This document shows, one piece after another, positions 26,035 through 35,467 of a DNA stretch of 64,000 nucleotides. A program made the translations under genes and the position numbers. This DNA is from Shewanella maritima (GTDB lineage Bacteria > Pseudomonadota > Gammaproteobacteria > Enterobacterales > Shewanellaceae): positions 3,907,501 through 3,971,500 of the forward strand of contig NZ_CP036200.1 in assembly GCF_004295345.1 (NCBI RefSeq), given 5' to 3'. The notes under the pieces are model-generated. The model made no database searches and was not told the origin of the DNA. It worked only from the letters and a program-made list of their open reading frames with translations. Each line of letters starts with the position of its first letter. Within the stretch, counting starts at the first letter, position 1.

Positions 26035-27690
26035 TTATTGATACTCGCCTATGAGCTTCAAGAGCGCTGGAAGGTGTTGTTTATCCAGCTTGGCAATTTC
26101 AGCTTGCTCAGCCAGAACTTGATGCAAAATCTCCTGACTCGTTAAGGGATTTGCTAACACAACCCTAAATACCGTAGTGACTTGCCTATGATACTTAGCG
26201 GGCTTAATGCGAGTACGCGATACAAACGATTTACCTTGTTCGCGCTGGTGCTTTTGAATAAAGCGAGTGAGTAGGTCAAGCTTATGATTAATTTGCTCAA
26301 CCATTTGTGTATCACCGCGCTCGATAGCGAGTGCCAATTTTGGTTGGATGCTAGCTGGCACGTAACGATAAGTGAGCAAGCATAGCTCTGGTTTAGTTAC
26401 TAATTCAAAATCAGGATTAGTCTCAATAAGCTCGGCAAAATAACGCGCTTTCTCGAGACTGTTATCGATTAAAATCTCGTAACCGTCACGACCAATAATT
26501 TGCAGGCAAGCGTGTACTAGCATCGCCATGCCTGGGCGTGAGCCTTCAAGTGTTTGGCTACCAAGATCTTTAGAGCCAACACGAAGAATATACTCGGCAT
26601 GATGCACAATAGATTGCGCTAGTTCTGGGTCTTTAAATAGCACCATACCTGCGCCCATTGGCACGTACATTTGCTTGTGGGCATCAATGGTGACTGAATC
26701 AGCAAGTTCAATACCCGCAAGTAAGTGTCGATATTTATTTGATAGTAGACTCGCGCCGCCCCAAGCTGCATCAACATGAAAGTGGCAATCAATTTCTTGT
26801 GCAAGCTGTGCAAGTTGGGCTAGTGGGTCGACATTGCCTGTTTCTGTGGTACCAGCAACACCCACAATCGCCATAACGCGAGTATTGTTGGCCTTTAGCT
26901 CAGCGGCTTTTTGGCGCATTAATTCAACATCGACCTTGTTGTTGGCGTCAGTTGGAATACTAATGATGCTTTCGCGGCCAATACCAAGTAAATCAGCGGC
27001 TTTTCCAAGAGAATAGTGACCGCGCTCTGACACTAAAATCGCCACATCATCATAGCCATAATGCTTAAGTGCGCGATGTAAACCTTGTTGGTTAATTCCT
27101 TTAAAATCACCATCTGCTTTAAACAGGCGGTTGCGGGCTATCCACAACGCACTGATGTTAGCCACTGTGCCGCCCGAGCACATTGCACCAAGTGAATGAT
27201 CGGCGCTATGCATCAGCTTTTTATAAAAGCCTTGGTCATTTTGGTAAACCAAATGATGCATCATACCCAGTACTTGACGTTCAAGCGGGGTAAAGGCTTT
27301 TGAGGTTTCGATTTTTACCAGATTCTGGTTCAGACCGACCATCATCTTAGATAATGGCAGTACAAAATAAGGTAGCGCTGAAGTCATGTGACCGATAAAG
27401 CTTGGCGCTGCGGTATGAACCGAATGAGCCACCAAGTTTTGCATGATCTCATCGGTATAGTCGGAGACATACTTCGGCTTGCTTGGGATCTGGTGGGCAA
27501 GAAAATCTTGCTCAATGAGGCCAAGTGGCTTTTCTAGTGCAGCAATACTGTCACCTAGGAAGCCGGCTAAGTCTTCTGAAAGCTTTTTCTCAATAATACT
27601 GAGTGTTGAAGTTTCATCCTCAGGCACGGTAAAAATCCGTAGCAGGCTATCTTCAGAAGCTTGTGCTTGGCGTGAGTGTTTCAAGGTCAT
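26035..27690 (-). CDS. panP: PanP-type PLP-dependent aspartate 1-decarboxylase
   Basis: 551 aa, group II decarboxylase fold. The PLP lysine is Lys339 in DAHKQMYVPMG; the PLP-stacking region is MCSGGTVANISALW and the conserved Asp lies in HVDAAWGG. The length and N-terminal region fit the PanP group, which makes beta-alanine from aspartate for pantothenate synthesis in bacteria lacking PanD. Older annotation calls these glutamate decarboxylase. ATG 27690 is chosen; a longer GTG-started frame (27771) adds a basic, non-conserved extension. No panB or panC nearby. A terminator is shared with the convergent GNAT gene. Confidence 0.8.
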   Translation of the reverse strand: MTLKHSRQAQASEDSLLRIFTVPEDETSTLSIIEKKLSEDLAGFLGDSIAALEKPLGLIEQDFLAHQIPSKPKYVSDYTDEIMQNLVAHSVHTAAPSFIGHMTSALPYFVLPLSKMMVGLNQNLVKIETSKAFTPLERQVLGMMHHLVYQNDQGFYKKLMHSADHSLGAMCSGGTVANISALWIARNRLFKADGDFKGINQQGLHRALKHYGYDDVAILVSERGHYSLGKAADLLGIGRESIISIPTDANNKVDVELMRQKAAELKANNTRVMAIVGVAGTTETGNVDPLAQLAQLAQEIDCHFHVDAAWGGASLLSNKYRHLLAGIELADSVTIDAHKQMYVPMGAGMVLFKDPELAQSIVHHAEYILRVGSKDLGSQTLEGSRPGMAMLVHACLQIIGRDGYEILIDNSLEKARYFAELIETNPDFELVTKPELCLLTYRYVPASIQPKLALAIERGDTQMVEQINHKLDLLTRFIQKHQREQGKSFVSRTRIKPAKYHRQVTTVFRVVLANPLTSQEILHQVLAEQAEIAKLDKQHLPALLKLIGEYQ

Positions 27691-27944
27691 TGATTTGTTT
27701 TTGCCATAATTATTATATTTACGCCGTCGCTGTGTGCGTTCAATGACTAGCGCGGCGATCAAGCCTGCCACTTTACTTTAAGGACTCGCTAGCATCAAGT
27801 TTTTACCATGTGATGACAGGTATCACTCGCGCTAACACTTTTTACTGCCAAATCACGCACAATTGAGTTCGAGTTAACGAGATGAATTCTAGCCTTAATC
27901 ATCAGTTTTGCTAGTTGTTGAAGGGTGGGGCGTTTTAATAAAAA

Positions 27945-27970
27945 TTAAGGGCACTCATGAGTGCCCTTAA
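27945..27970 (-). terminator. Terminator of the glycerate operon
   Basis: Perfect 26-bp palindrome, TTAAGGGCACTCA and its inverse, followed on the minus strand by TTTTTATT. Confidence 0.88.
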
Positions 27971-28025
27971 GGTTTTAGCGTCTTTGGTTGACTAGGATGC
28001 GCAGTTTAAGTGATGAAGGCTTTGC

Positions 28026-29183
28026 TTACACATTTAACTTCAGCGTAGCTGCGATGTTTGCTGAGGTTGTCACTAAGTTATGCTTAGCTTGGGCTAGCAC
28101 TGTTTCTAATGGTGCAAGTTGATTCACTACCGCGAAAATAGCTTTAGCACCCTGGCTTTTTATCGCCTCGGCGTTATCGCCCAAACAGCCTGCGATGGCA
28201 ATTGTCGGCACGTTTAGTTGATTAGCGACTTCGAGTACGCCCATTGGCGTTTTGCCATATACGGTTTGTCCATCCAGCCTACCTTCACCCGTGATAACTA
28301 AGTCAGCGCCTTTACAGTAGCTTGCTAAGTTAACGGTTTGGGTAACGATTTTAACCCCAGGGCTTAAGGTGCCGTTTAGGTAACTCATCACCCCGTAACC
28401 CATACCGCCTGCCGCGCCGCTACCCGCAAGGCTTGCGACATCGTGTTGCTGATTTAGGTGCGCAGCTGTAACACGAGCAAAGTTAGCAAGTGCGGCATCT
28501 AGTTGCTCTACCATCAACTCAGTTGCGCCTTTTTGTGGGCCAAAGACTGCAGATGCACCGCGCTCGCCACATAATGGATTATCGACGTCACAGGCAACTA
28601 AAAACTGGCAATTATCTATGCCTGGGTGCAAGTTGCTGGTATCAATCGAGGAGATGTTTCTAAGCACTAAACCGCCTTGAGCGACGACTTGATCATTGGC
28701 ATCGAAAAACTTTGCACCTAGCGCTTGCAGCATCCCCACGCCAGCATCGTTAGTGGCACTGCCACCTAACCCAAGAATGATTTTGGTCACGCCATTGTCA
28801 AGCGCATGTTTGATCAGTTCCCCTGTGCCAAAGCTGGTGGTCACCAGAGGATTTCTTAGCTCAGGCTGTACGTGATGCAACCCTGATGCAGCCGCCATTT
28901 CGATAACAGCGGTTTTTTCATCATTGGCACCAGCTTCATCGCAGATTAAGCCATAGAAAGCTTCGACGTTATCGCCTAATGGACCACTTACATTCACCTT
29001 AATGATTGAACCTTGGGTAGCATCAACCATGGCTTGTACTGTTCCTTCACCACCGTCAGCCATGGGTACTTTGATGTATTGCGCGTCGGGCAACTCTTGC
29101 TTAAAGCCTTGCTCGATGGCCTCTGCCACCTCTAATGCAGTTAGGCTTTCTTTGAAAGAGTCTGGGGCAATAACAATTTTCAT
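28026..29183 (-). CDS. garK: Glycerate kinase
   Basis: 385-aa cytoplasmic kinase of the GarK/GlxK family, phosphorylating D-glycerate with ATP to feed lower glycolysis. Typical elements: the start MKIVIAPDSFKESLTA.EVA, MADGGEGT (about 42-49), GLGGSATNDAGVGMLQALG (about 134-152) and GEGRLDGQT near residue 286. It lies 18 nt downstream of the permease on the same strand and ends at a palindromic terminator, forming an operon with it. The regulator upstream supports inducible glycerate use. Confidence 0.93.
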   Translation of the reverse strand: MKIVIAPDSFKESLTALEVAEAIEQGFKQELPDAQYIKVPMADGGEGTVQAMVDATQGSIIKVNVSGPLGDNVEAFYGLICDEAGANDEKTAVIEMAAASGLHHVQPELRNPLVTTSFGTGELIKHALDNGVTKIILGLGGSATNDAGVGMLQALGAKFFDANDQVVAQGGLVLRNISSIDTSNLHPGIDNCQFLVACDVDNPLCGERGASAVFGPQKGATELMVEQLDAALANFARVTAAHLNQQHDVASLAGSGAAGGMGYGVMSYLNGTLSPGVKIVTQTVNLASYCKGADLVITGEGRLDGQTVYGKTPMGVLEVANQLNVPTIAIAGCLGDNAEAIKSQGAKAIFAVVNQLAPLETVLAQAKHNLVTTSANIAATLKLNV

Positions 29184-29201
29184 GATTGATGCAACTCCGA
29201 A

Positions 29202-30557
29202 TTAAAGTAGAACTAGGCTTAAAATGTAAACCAGTGTCATTGCACTTAAGCCTTGCACCAGTGTTGCCATGGTTTGTGCGCGATACGCTTGCTGAACGCT
29301 CATGCGGCTAAATTGAGTGACCACCCAGAAGAAGCTGTCGTTAGCATGAGAAACCGTCATCGCACCGGCACCAATCGCCATTACCGTCAATACGCGGCCC
29401 ATGTCACTTGCTAGGCCAATATCGCCTAATAATGGTGCAACGAGTGCAGAGGTTGCTACAAGTGCAACCGTTGACGAACCTTGTGCTGATTTAAGCGCAG
29501 CTGCCACGATAAATGGCATAAAGATACCAATACCCAGCGCTGACAGGCTCTCGCCAAGGTAGTGGCCAATTTCAGTCGCTTTTAGAATGGCGCCAAATGC
29601 TCCGCCAGCACCAGTAATTAGCAAGATAGGTGCCGCAACAACTAGGCCTTGGCTAATACGCTCACCAAACTCTTTGATTTTGTCGTCTGACTTTAACAGG
29701 CTAATTGATAGGAACAGGCCGATCATCAAGGCGTTCACTGGCTGACCAAGGAAACTAAATATCTCGAATAAGCTACCATCACCAAAAGGTGCAGAAGGGA
29801 ACTTAGCAATCGATGCTAGGCAAATGAGTAAAATTGGTACAAAGATAGGCGCAAAGGCTTTGAGCGCTGATGGCAGTTCACCATAGCTGTCTTTTAGCTT
29901 TTGGTAGTCTTCTTGTACTTGTAGCTCTTCACTGCCTTCACCATCTGGTTGTTCATTTTTAAAGCGGTTAGCCCAAAGCATACCAGCAAAGGCTGCCGTG
30001 GCAGCAACAAACACACCAACAGCAATAACAGTACCAAGCTGCGACTCAAGTCCTAGGTTACCTGCTGCGGCAATAGGGCCCGGCGTTGGCGGCACAAATG
30101 TGTGGGTAGCATATAAACCTGTGGCTAGTGCGACACTCATTGACACGCTAGATACACGCATACGGTTTGCCATAGATTGCTTAAGCGAGTTTAAGATGAC
30201 AAAACCCGAGTCACAAAATACAGGGATTGACACGATATAACCAATGATTGACATGGTTAGCGTTGGAAAGCGCTTGCCAAGCAGTTTGATGACTACATCG
30301 GCCATGGTAATCGCGGCGCCACTTTTCTCTAATATGGTACCTATGATTGTACCGAGTACTATGACTAAACCAATGTAGCCAAGGATACCACCAAAGCCAG
30401 AAGTGATAGTTTTGGCGATGTCGGCGCTTGGTAAGCCATAGGCGAAAGCGGCAAGGAAAGAGGCGAGGATAAGGGTTAAAAACGGATGAAGCTTGAATTT
30501 TGCAGTTGCGATTACGATGAAGGCAATCACTGCAATCAGGATCAATAGCATGCTCAT
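29202..30557 (-). CDS. GntP-family permease, probable glycerate transporter
   Basis: 451-aa inner-membrane proton symporter with 12 or so hydrophobic segments. Family features include the GSGLE-like amphipathic region (AAITMADVVIKLLGKRFPTLTMSIIGYIV), HTFVPPTPGPIAAAGNLG (about 151-168) and SHANDSFFWVVTQFS near the C-terminus. GntP members carry gluconate and related sugar acids. Here the next gene is glycerate kinase and the upstream gene an SdaR-type regulator, so glycerate is the most likely substrate (inference from context). Confidence 0.88.
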   Translation of the reverse strand: MSMLLILIAVIAFIVIATAKFKLHPFLTLILASFLAAFAYGLPSADIAKTITSGFGGILGYIGLVIVLGTIIGTILEKSGAAITMADVVIKLLGKRFPTLTMSIIGYIVSIPVFCDSGFVILNSLKQSMANRMRVSSVSMSVALATGLYATHTFVPPTPGPIAAAGNLGLESQLGTVIAVGVFVAATAAFAGMLWANRFKNEQPDGEGSEELQVQEDYQKLKDSYGELPSALKAFAPIFVPILLICLASIAKFPSAPFGDGSLFEIFSFLGQPVNALMIGLFLSISLLKSDDKIKEFGERISQGLVVAAPILLITGAGGAFGAILKATEIGHYLGESLSALGIGIFMPFIVAAALKSAQGSSTVALVATSALVAPLLGDIGLASDMGRVLTVMAIGAGAMTVSHANDSFFWVVTQFSRMSVQQAYRAQTMATLVQGLSAMTLVYILSLVLL

Positions 30558-30728
30558 GGGCGGTCTCGTATTATTATTTGGTCTTTTGTTAGTGCAATCT
30601 TTTTAGTATTTGCAACAAACTACACGGCTCCTGCCAACGCAGTTTGCTGGTAACGGTATTATCGACTAATTCCAAGATGTGAACTTTGTGCGAGTGAACA
30701 ATTTTGTCGTTGGGTGAAGAGCATCTTT

Positions 30729-30742
30729 TGTGCATATGCACA
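30729..30742 (-). promoter_or_regulatory. Palindromic candidate SdaR operator upstream of the glycerate permease
   Basis: TGTGCATATGCACA, a perfect 14-bp palindrome in the 273-bp gap between the regulator and permease genes, about 170 bp before the permease ATG. Location suggests the SdaR/CdaR binding site; this is inference. Confidence 0.55.
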
Positions 30743-30830
30743 TGACAAGGTGCGCGACTTCACACTTAGGGCTTTACCCCCTATTTAGGTGAGTTTTAAG
30801 CTGCAATTATTTGAGAATTAAAAAGAGAAG

Positions 30831-31979
30831 TTAGTGCGAGATCAAACTACCCAGATACAGGCTGAGTAAACCGTCAAAACTATTAATGTCTGTGTTGGTT
30901 AGCGTTGAAATTTTATCGAGTCGATAGCGCAGGGTATTACGGTGAATATATAAACTTTCGGCGCAGCTTTTTAAGTCACCTAGGTTATTAATATAAGCGT
31001 GGAAGGTTTTTACCAATTGCCCGTCTTTATCGTTTGTTTGCAGTTTTTGAAATGGACCAGACAAAGCTTCGCCGCGCCAATGATGTTTTAGCCCAGATAG
31101 CAGTACCTGCAAGCTGTAATCTTCAAACAAGTACTTGGTCATTTGTGGGTGCAGTTTTTTACCAAGTTGCAAGGTTTCCCTCGCGGTGCGATAAGACTTA
31201 GCAATCGATAGTTCATCGTCAAAGTAATGGCCAAGGGCGATATTGAGTTTTAGCTGCATGTTACTAGGAATACGCTTTAGCAGTTTATCGATACGTACAC
31301 TTTCAAGCTCCGGGTTCCAGCTTTCACCGTCAAGAAATGCCGGTTTTAAAATCACCAGTTGGCTTAGTGAGGTCATGGCAATCAAGTTACCGCGATTGGG
31401 GTTTTGCAGTAAATATACAATCTGTTTTAAAGCGCGGTTATCTTGCAGGTGTTTCGAATCCACTGATTCAACTTCGATAATAGCTGCAACTCTTGGCATT
31501 GAAAGATCTACACCTAATTGAATCGCCCATTGTCTGAGCGACGGAACGTCATGCTCTTTGGCCTTAATAAGCTGCAGAATAAATTCTTCTTGCTGGCGGT
31601 GCTGCCATTGAGTATTCGCTTGATGGTTTGCTTGCTCAAATATCACCTCGGCAGTCATTCTTAGCATCTCGCCGTAGTGGCGGGTGTTAGCTGGTTCGCC
31701 CGTTATGCCGATGACGCCAATAATTCGCCCGCGATAGTGCAGAGGCAGGTTTACGCCAGGTTTGACACCTTGCAAGCTATGACTGCTACCTGTGGTAATT
31801 TCTACATTGCGGTTTTGGCTAATTGCCAGCAAAGCGCCTTCATGAGTCTCACCTAACCGTTGTTTATCCCCTGAGCCAATAATGACGCCGCTTGCATTCA
31901 TCACATTGATATTAAATTCAATGATATGTCGAGTACGCTCTACAATAGCGTTGGCTGTGATAGCGTCAATTTCAAACAT
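30831..31979 (-). CDS. sdaR: SdaR/CdaR-type sugar-diacid regulator
   Basis: 382-aa activator. The N-terminal putative sugar-diacid recognition domain (about 1-135, with GEPANTRHYGEMLRMTAEVI) is followed by a central GGDEF-like fold region and a C-terminal PucR-type helix-turn-helix (CAESLYIHRNTLRYRLDKISTLT, about 344-366). In related bacteria it turns on glycerate/glucarate genes in response to glycerate. It lies directly upstream of the permease and kinase genes on the same strand, with its own gap before them that contains a palindrome. Confidence 0.9.
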   Translation of the reverse strand: MFEIDAITANAIVERTRHIIEFNINVMNASGVIIGSGDKQRLGETHEGALLAISQNRNVEITTGSSHSLQGVKPGVNLPLHYRGRIIGVIGITGEPANTRHYGEMLRMTAEVIFEQANHQANTQWQHRQQEEFILQLIKAKEHDVPSLRQWAIQLGVDLSMPRVAAIIEVESVDSKHLQDNRALKQIVYLLQNPNRGNLIAMTSLSQLVILKPAFLDGESWNPELESVRIDKLLKRIPSNMQLKLNIALGHYFDDELSIAKSYRTARETLQLGKKLHPQMTKYLFEDYSLQVLLSGLKHHWRGEALSGPFQKLQTNDKDGQLVKTFHAYINNLGDLKSCAESLYIHRNTLRYRLDKISTLTNTDINSFDGLLSLYLGSLISH

Positions 31980-32234
31980 AGTGTCGACTTTAAATAGGGC
32001 TTAGAGATTGCCTATCTTAATCGAAATCAGCATCGAGCGATAAGGGGATGTTGACTTGTCTGATTTACTTTGAAGTAAGTATACGTTTCAGCAAGGTTTG
32101 TAAGCTAAAGGAAGAGTGTGGGCGAATGTATATCTAAAGGTAAGCAAAAAATAAAGGGCAAATTCCATCTGCCCAAATTCATCACAAGATAATTCACCTG
32201 TTAATAATATGTTAAACAAGTGTTTAATTCAAGT
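31980..32234. other. Intergenic gap between sdaR and the mtr locus
   Basis: Together with the adjacent hairpin this gap is 313 bp. It should hold the sdaR promoter. No gene, repeat or clear operator was seen. Confidence 0.55.
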
Positions 32235-32260
32235 AAAAAGCCGGCTTAAGTGCCGGCTTT
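32235..32260 (-). terminator. Terminator of the mtrCAB transcript
   Basis: AAAGCCGGC / GCCGGCTTT stem with a 6-nt loop, 33 bp beyond the mtrB stop, with TTTTTAC following on the minus strand. Confidence 0.9.
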
Positions 32261-32292
32261 GTGATCTAGACAGTATGAAAACTAAGAGTGAG

Positions 32293-34380
32293 CTAGAGCT
32301 GGTAACTCATGCTCAACATTACCATGTGAGCGTTGTAATCATGTTTATTGCTGCCTAAGGTCAACACATTGTCTATACGACTTGGGTTGATGCTATTGGC
32401 TGGGTCATTATCTAAGTAGTCTTCCATAATGTAGTCAAAGCGTAAGCCGAGCTTATCAGTCGCCTGATATGTAGCATAAGCATTGATGTTATGGATTTCA
32501 GCAAAGTAATTGCCATAGTCACCAGTGATCCCTTGCGTTACCTGGGTATTACTGTCAGAGCGAGAGTAGGTGTAGTCGATACCTAGGCGTAACTTGCTGT
32601 CCATTAGGTTGTCGTACATTAAGCCTACGCCACCAACATTGACCTTATCTTCAACATCTGAGGTCCAGTTAGCTGTGATGCCATTTGAGCTGCCAGCTTG
32701 AGCCGAATCAATCGTTTGGTAGCTATAGAAAGCGTTAACTGACACGTCTTTATTGATGGCATAGTGCGCGTTGATGTCGTAACTGGTGTCTTTCGACTCA
32801 GTTAAGCCCACTTCAGTGTTGTGGTAGTCATCATTGGCATAGCGTACACCGAAATCAATGTTGAGTGATTCGATTGGACTATGGTTAAAGCGTGCCTCAA
32901 CTTGAGTACGTTTACGGTCGGCTAGGTAGTATTTTCTTAGCAGCTCATTTTGCTCAGAAGAAGACCATTTTGACGCTTGGTACTCAGAGCCGTCACGTTG
33001 ACCATAATCCGCTTTTAACCACATATCCCACTTTTCAAAGGTGTTAACGCGGATACGAGCCCAAACATTGTTTTCGTCAGTTTTCTCACGGTCTTGGTAG
33101 TTGCGCTCGTCACGTTTAAAGTCATAGCCACCGTCAAGCTTGATATCGCGAGTGATTCGATAGTTGGCTGCCAGTTTAAATCTATGATTAGTGTAATCGT
33201 AAGATGGATTATACGCAGTCACACCTGTGACATTATCAACACTGACCTGAGTCCAAGGACGAATTTGGCTGTTGTTGGCGCGATCGTTGTAGTCGTAGCT
33301 TGCGGTGATACGCAGGTCACGGTTGACTCTGTGGTTGCCTTTAAGGTTTAAGCCTACTAGATCAACCGTGGCGTCGAGTGACTCAGTTGGTAGCTCATAG
33401 CCATAACCAATAGTACTGAACTCTTGGTCTTGGCTCATTTTACCCATCATAATGCGACCGTTAAGTACGGTAGCATCAAGCTTATACATACCCGCTAGGG
33501 AAATGGTATGGGCTTCGTTATCTGGATCTAATGACAATACGCCGTGAGTTTGTGCACCAAAGGTTGGGCTAAATGCGCTTTCAAATACGACTTCATTGTA
33601 GCGGTTTTTAAACACTGAACCATTGTAGTTTAAACTCGCGAACCAGTTATCACCGCCCATCTTAACGCCTGCATCAAGCGTATCAGTGGTGTAATCGACA
33701 GGCTCAGCAATCATCATAGAACGGTCGTGAATGCTACCTGAAGCTTGTTTTGTCCCGGTTTTTTCTTCGCGCTGGAAGTCAACGAAGGTCGTTAAATTAG
33801 ACTCAGTTTGATATTCAAAACCAAGGCCAGCACGTTGACGTTCTTGTTTTAGCTCTATGGTTTGTAGGCTATTTTCAAGCTCAGTCATACCACCAGTTGT
33901 ACCAGCGTGTACCCAATTGTCAGGCAAAGTAAGGTTATTACCTCCAATACCTGAATAAGGCGAAGTTGCTGTATTTGACTTATAGTGTGCGATGCTACGG
34001 TAGTTAAAATTGATGTTGTAAGTACCAGCCTTACCGACATTCAACTCCATACGACCATTGTCTTTACCTAGGTTGTCAGCTTTTAAGTCCGCTTTATAAC
34101 CGGTTTCGCCTGTATAGCGAATATCTGCATCGACTTTGCCTGCATATTCTTCGCTACTTCCAAATGCGTTGGCAGACTTTAAGTCGCTTTCACTATTGTA
34201 ACCAACGCCTGCACCTACGCTGCCAGTGTAACCTGTTTCAACGGTGCAACCTTTACACTTCCATTTGTCGAATTTCACTTTGTCAGTGTTGGCGTTAGCG
34301 ATGTCATAGCCGCCTGCCATGGCTGCAAAGCTAGTGTTGGCAAGTAGGGCTAGGGTAATTAGATTTAGTTTTGTTTTCAT
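32293..34380 (-). CDS. mtrB: MtrB, outer-membrane beta-barrel of the Mtr electron conduit
   Basis: A 695-aa porin-like barrel that sheathes MtrA and docks MtrC, letting electrons cross the outer membrane. A signal peptide (about 1-22, ending AAMA) is followed by a CxxC pair at Cys42 and Cys45 (KWKCKGC), the same positions as the cysteines important in S. oneidensis MtrB. Long alternating beta-strand pattern runs to a C-terminal ...HMVMLSMSYQL ending in the hydrophobic residue typical of barrels. Length is close to S. oneidensis MtrB (697). It begins 11 nt after mtrA and is followed by a terminator. Confidence 0.95.
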   Translation of the reverse strand: MKTKLNLITLALLANTSFAAMAGGYDIANANTDKVKFDKWKCKGCTVETGYTGSVGAGVGYNSESDLKSANAFGSSEEYAGKVDADIRYTGETGYKADLKADNLGKDNGRMELNVGKAGTYNINFNYRSIAHYKSNTATSPYSGIGGNNLTLPDNWVHAGTTGGMTELENSLQTIELKQERQRAGLGFEYQTESNLTTFVDFQREEKTGTKQASGSIHDRSMMIAEPVDYTTDTLDAGVKMGGDNWFASLNYNGSVFKNRYNEVVFESAFSPTFGAQTHGVLSLDPDNEAHTISLAGMYKLDATVLNGRIMMGKMSQDQEFSTIGYGYELPTESLDATVDLVGLNLKGNHRVNRDLRITASYDYNDRANNSQIRPWTQVSVDNVTGVTAYNPSYDYTNHRFKLAANYRITRDIKLDGGYDFKRDERNYQDREKTDENNVWARIRVNTFEKWDMWLKADYGQRDGSEYQASKWSSSEQNELLRKYYLADRKRTQVEARFNHSPIESLNIDFGVRYANDDYHNTEVGLTESKDTSYDINAHYAINKDVSVNAFYSYQTIDSAQAGSSNGITANWTSDVEDKVNVGGVGLMYDNLMDSKLRLGIDYTYSRSDSNTQVTQGITGDYGNYFAEIHNINAYATYQATDKLGLRFDYIMEDYLDNDPANSINPSRIDNVLTLGSNKHDYNAHMVMLSMSYQL

Positions 34381-34391
34381 AAACTTGTCTC

Positions 34392-35378
34392 CTAGCGCTG
34401 CAGTAACTTGCCAGACGGGTGGTTAGAGCCATGAACCTGGTTGTGACAGTTCAGACAGCTTCTTCCGCCAGTGTAGGCATTGTCGTTAACGTTTGAGCCT
34501 TGGCCAGTATTACCAAAGTATGGGTTGCGAGCGTGACCACTAGTGTGACATTGCTGACACAATTGAGGTGCACGGGTTTTCACCATACCTTCATTGACAC
34601 TGCCGTGAGGATTATGACAAGTCACACAGTTTTCAGTCACAGGCGCGTGTTCCCAAAGTTTTGGACCACGTTTTTCCGCGTGACATGAGTAGCAGGTTTC
34701 GTTGATGCTTGGTTTAACAAGATCTGAATCGCTTAGGCTACCGTGTGGGTTGTGACAGTCGCTACAAGTCATTTGGTTCCACTTAAGTGGGTGACTTGAG
34801 CGTTTGTTCATATCAGCTTTTGCCTTAGTGTGACAGCTAGTACAAACTTGGTTTTCAGTCTTTTTATCCAAAATTGGATCAGCCGGTGTATGAACGCTGT
34901 GACAAGAGGCACATGCTACATCAGCATTATCATGATGACTGCTATCCCAGTTCATACGTTTGTCATCGGTGTGACAGCTCATACAAACACTGTTTTGCTT
35001 TTCAGCACTTAAGGTTGAATCTTTACCAAAGGTAATCATTGGTTCACGACCGCCACGGTTGTGGCTGCCTTGTGGGCCATGACAAGCTTCACACTGCAAA
35101 CCTGCCATTGGACTTTTTGAAGACTCAATTTGACCGTGAACGCCTTTAAATAGGTCCATGACCTTTTCTGAGCGCTTGTGGCACATTAAACAAGAGTCAG
35201 CACCCTTTGAAGAATACTTACCTTCAGCAAATTTTGCATCTAGGGTTGCTTCAATCTCTTCCGGGGTCATTTTTTCATCCCACTTTGCTGCGCTGGCATT
35301 GAAACTTGCACTTGAAGCAAGTACGGCAACGGCGAGCAGGGCTGGGAAAACGCGTGTCAATTTATGTTTCATTTTCAT
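34392..35378 (-). CDS. mtrA: MtrA, periplasmic decaheme c-type cytochrome
   Basis: 328 aa with a signal peptide (about 1-30) and ten CxxCH haem sites: CLMCH, CEACH, CMSCH, CASCH, CTSCH, CSDCH, CYSCH, CVTCH, CQQCH and CLNCH. The even spacing and the two internal halves of five are typical of the NrfB-like fold of MtrA, which fills the MtrB pore and takes electrons from CymA or periplasmic carriers. DmsE is the near homologue, but the position between mtrC and mtrB decides for MtrA. It lies 89 nt after mtrC and 11 nt before mtrB. Confidence 0.95.
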   Translation of the reverse strand: MKMKHKLTRVFPALLAVAVLASSASFNASAAKWDEKMTPEEIEATLDAKFAEGKYSSKGADSCLMCHKRSEKVMDLFKGVHGQIESSKSPMAGLQCEACHGPQGSHNRGGREPMITFGKDSTLSAEKQNSVCMSCHTDDKRMNWDSSHHDNADVACASCHSVHTPADPILDKKTENQVCTSCHTKAKADMNKRSSHPLKWNQMTCSDCHNPHGSLSDSDLVKPSINETCYSCHAEKRGPKLWEHAPVTENCVTCHNPHGSVNEGMVKTRAPQLCQQCHTSGHARNPYFGNTGQGSNVNDNAYTGGRSCLNCHNQVHGSNHPSGKLLQR

Positions 35379-35467
35379 AATTGTTTACCTAATTTGTCCG
35401 TGTAATTTAGGTAACTTTTGTAAGGAGAAGCATGGCTTCTCCTTAGTTACTACAAAGTTACGGCAAA

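Noticed and set aside
27691..27771. Longer PanP starting at GTG 27771
   Set aside because: The extra 27 residues are basic and unlike the family start; the ATG at 27690 is the natural beginning, although its Shine-Dalgarno is weak.
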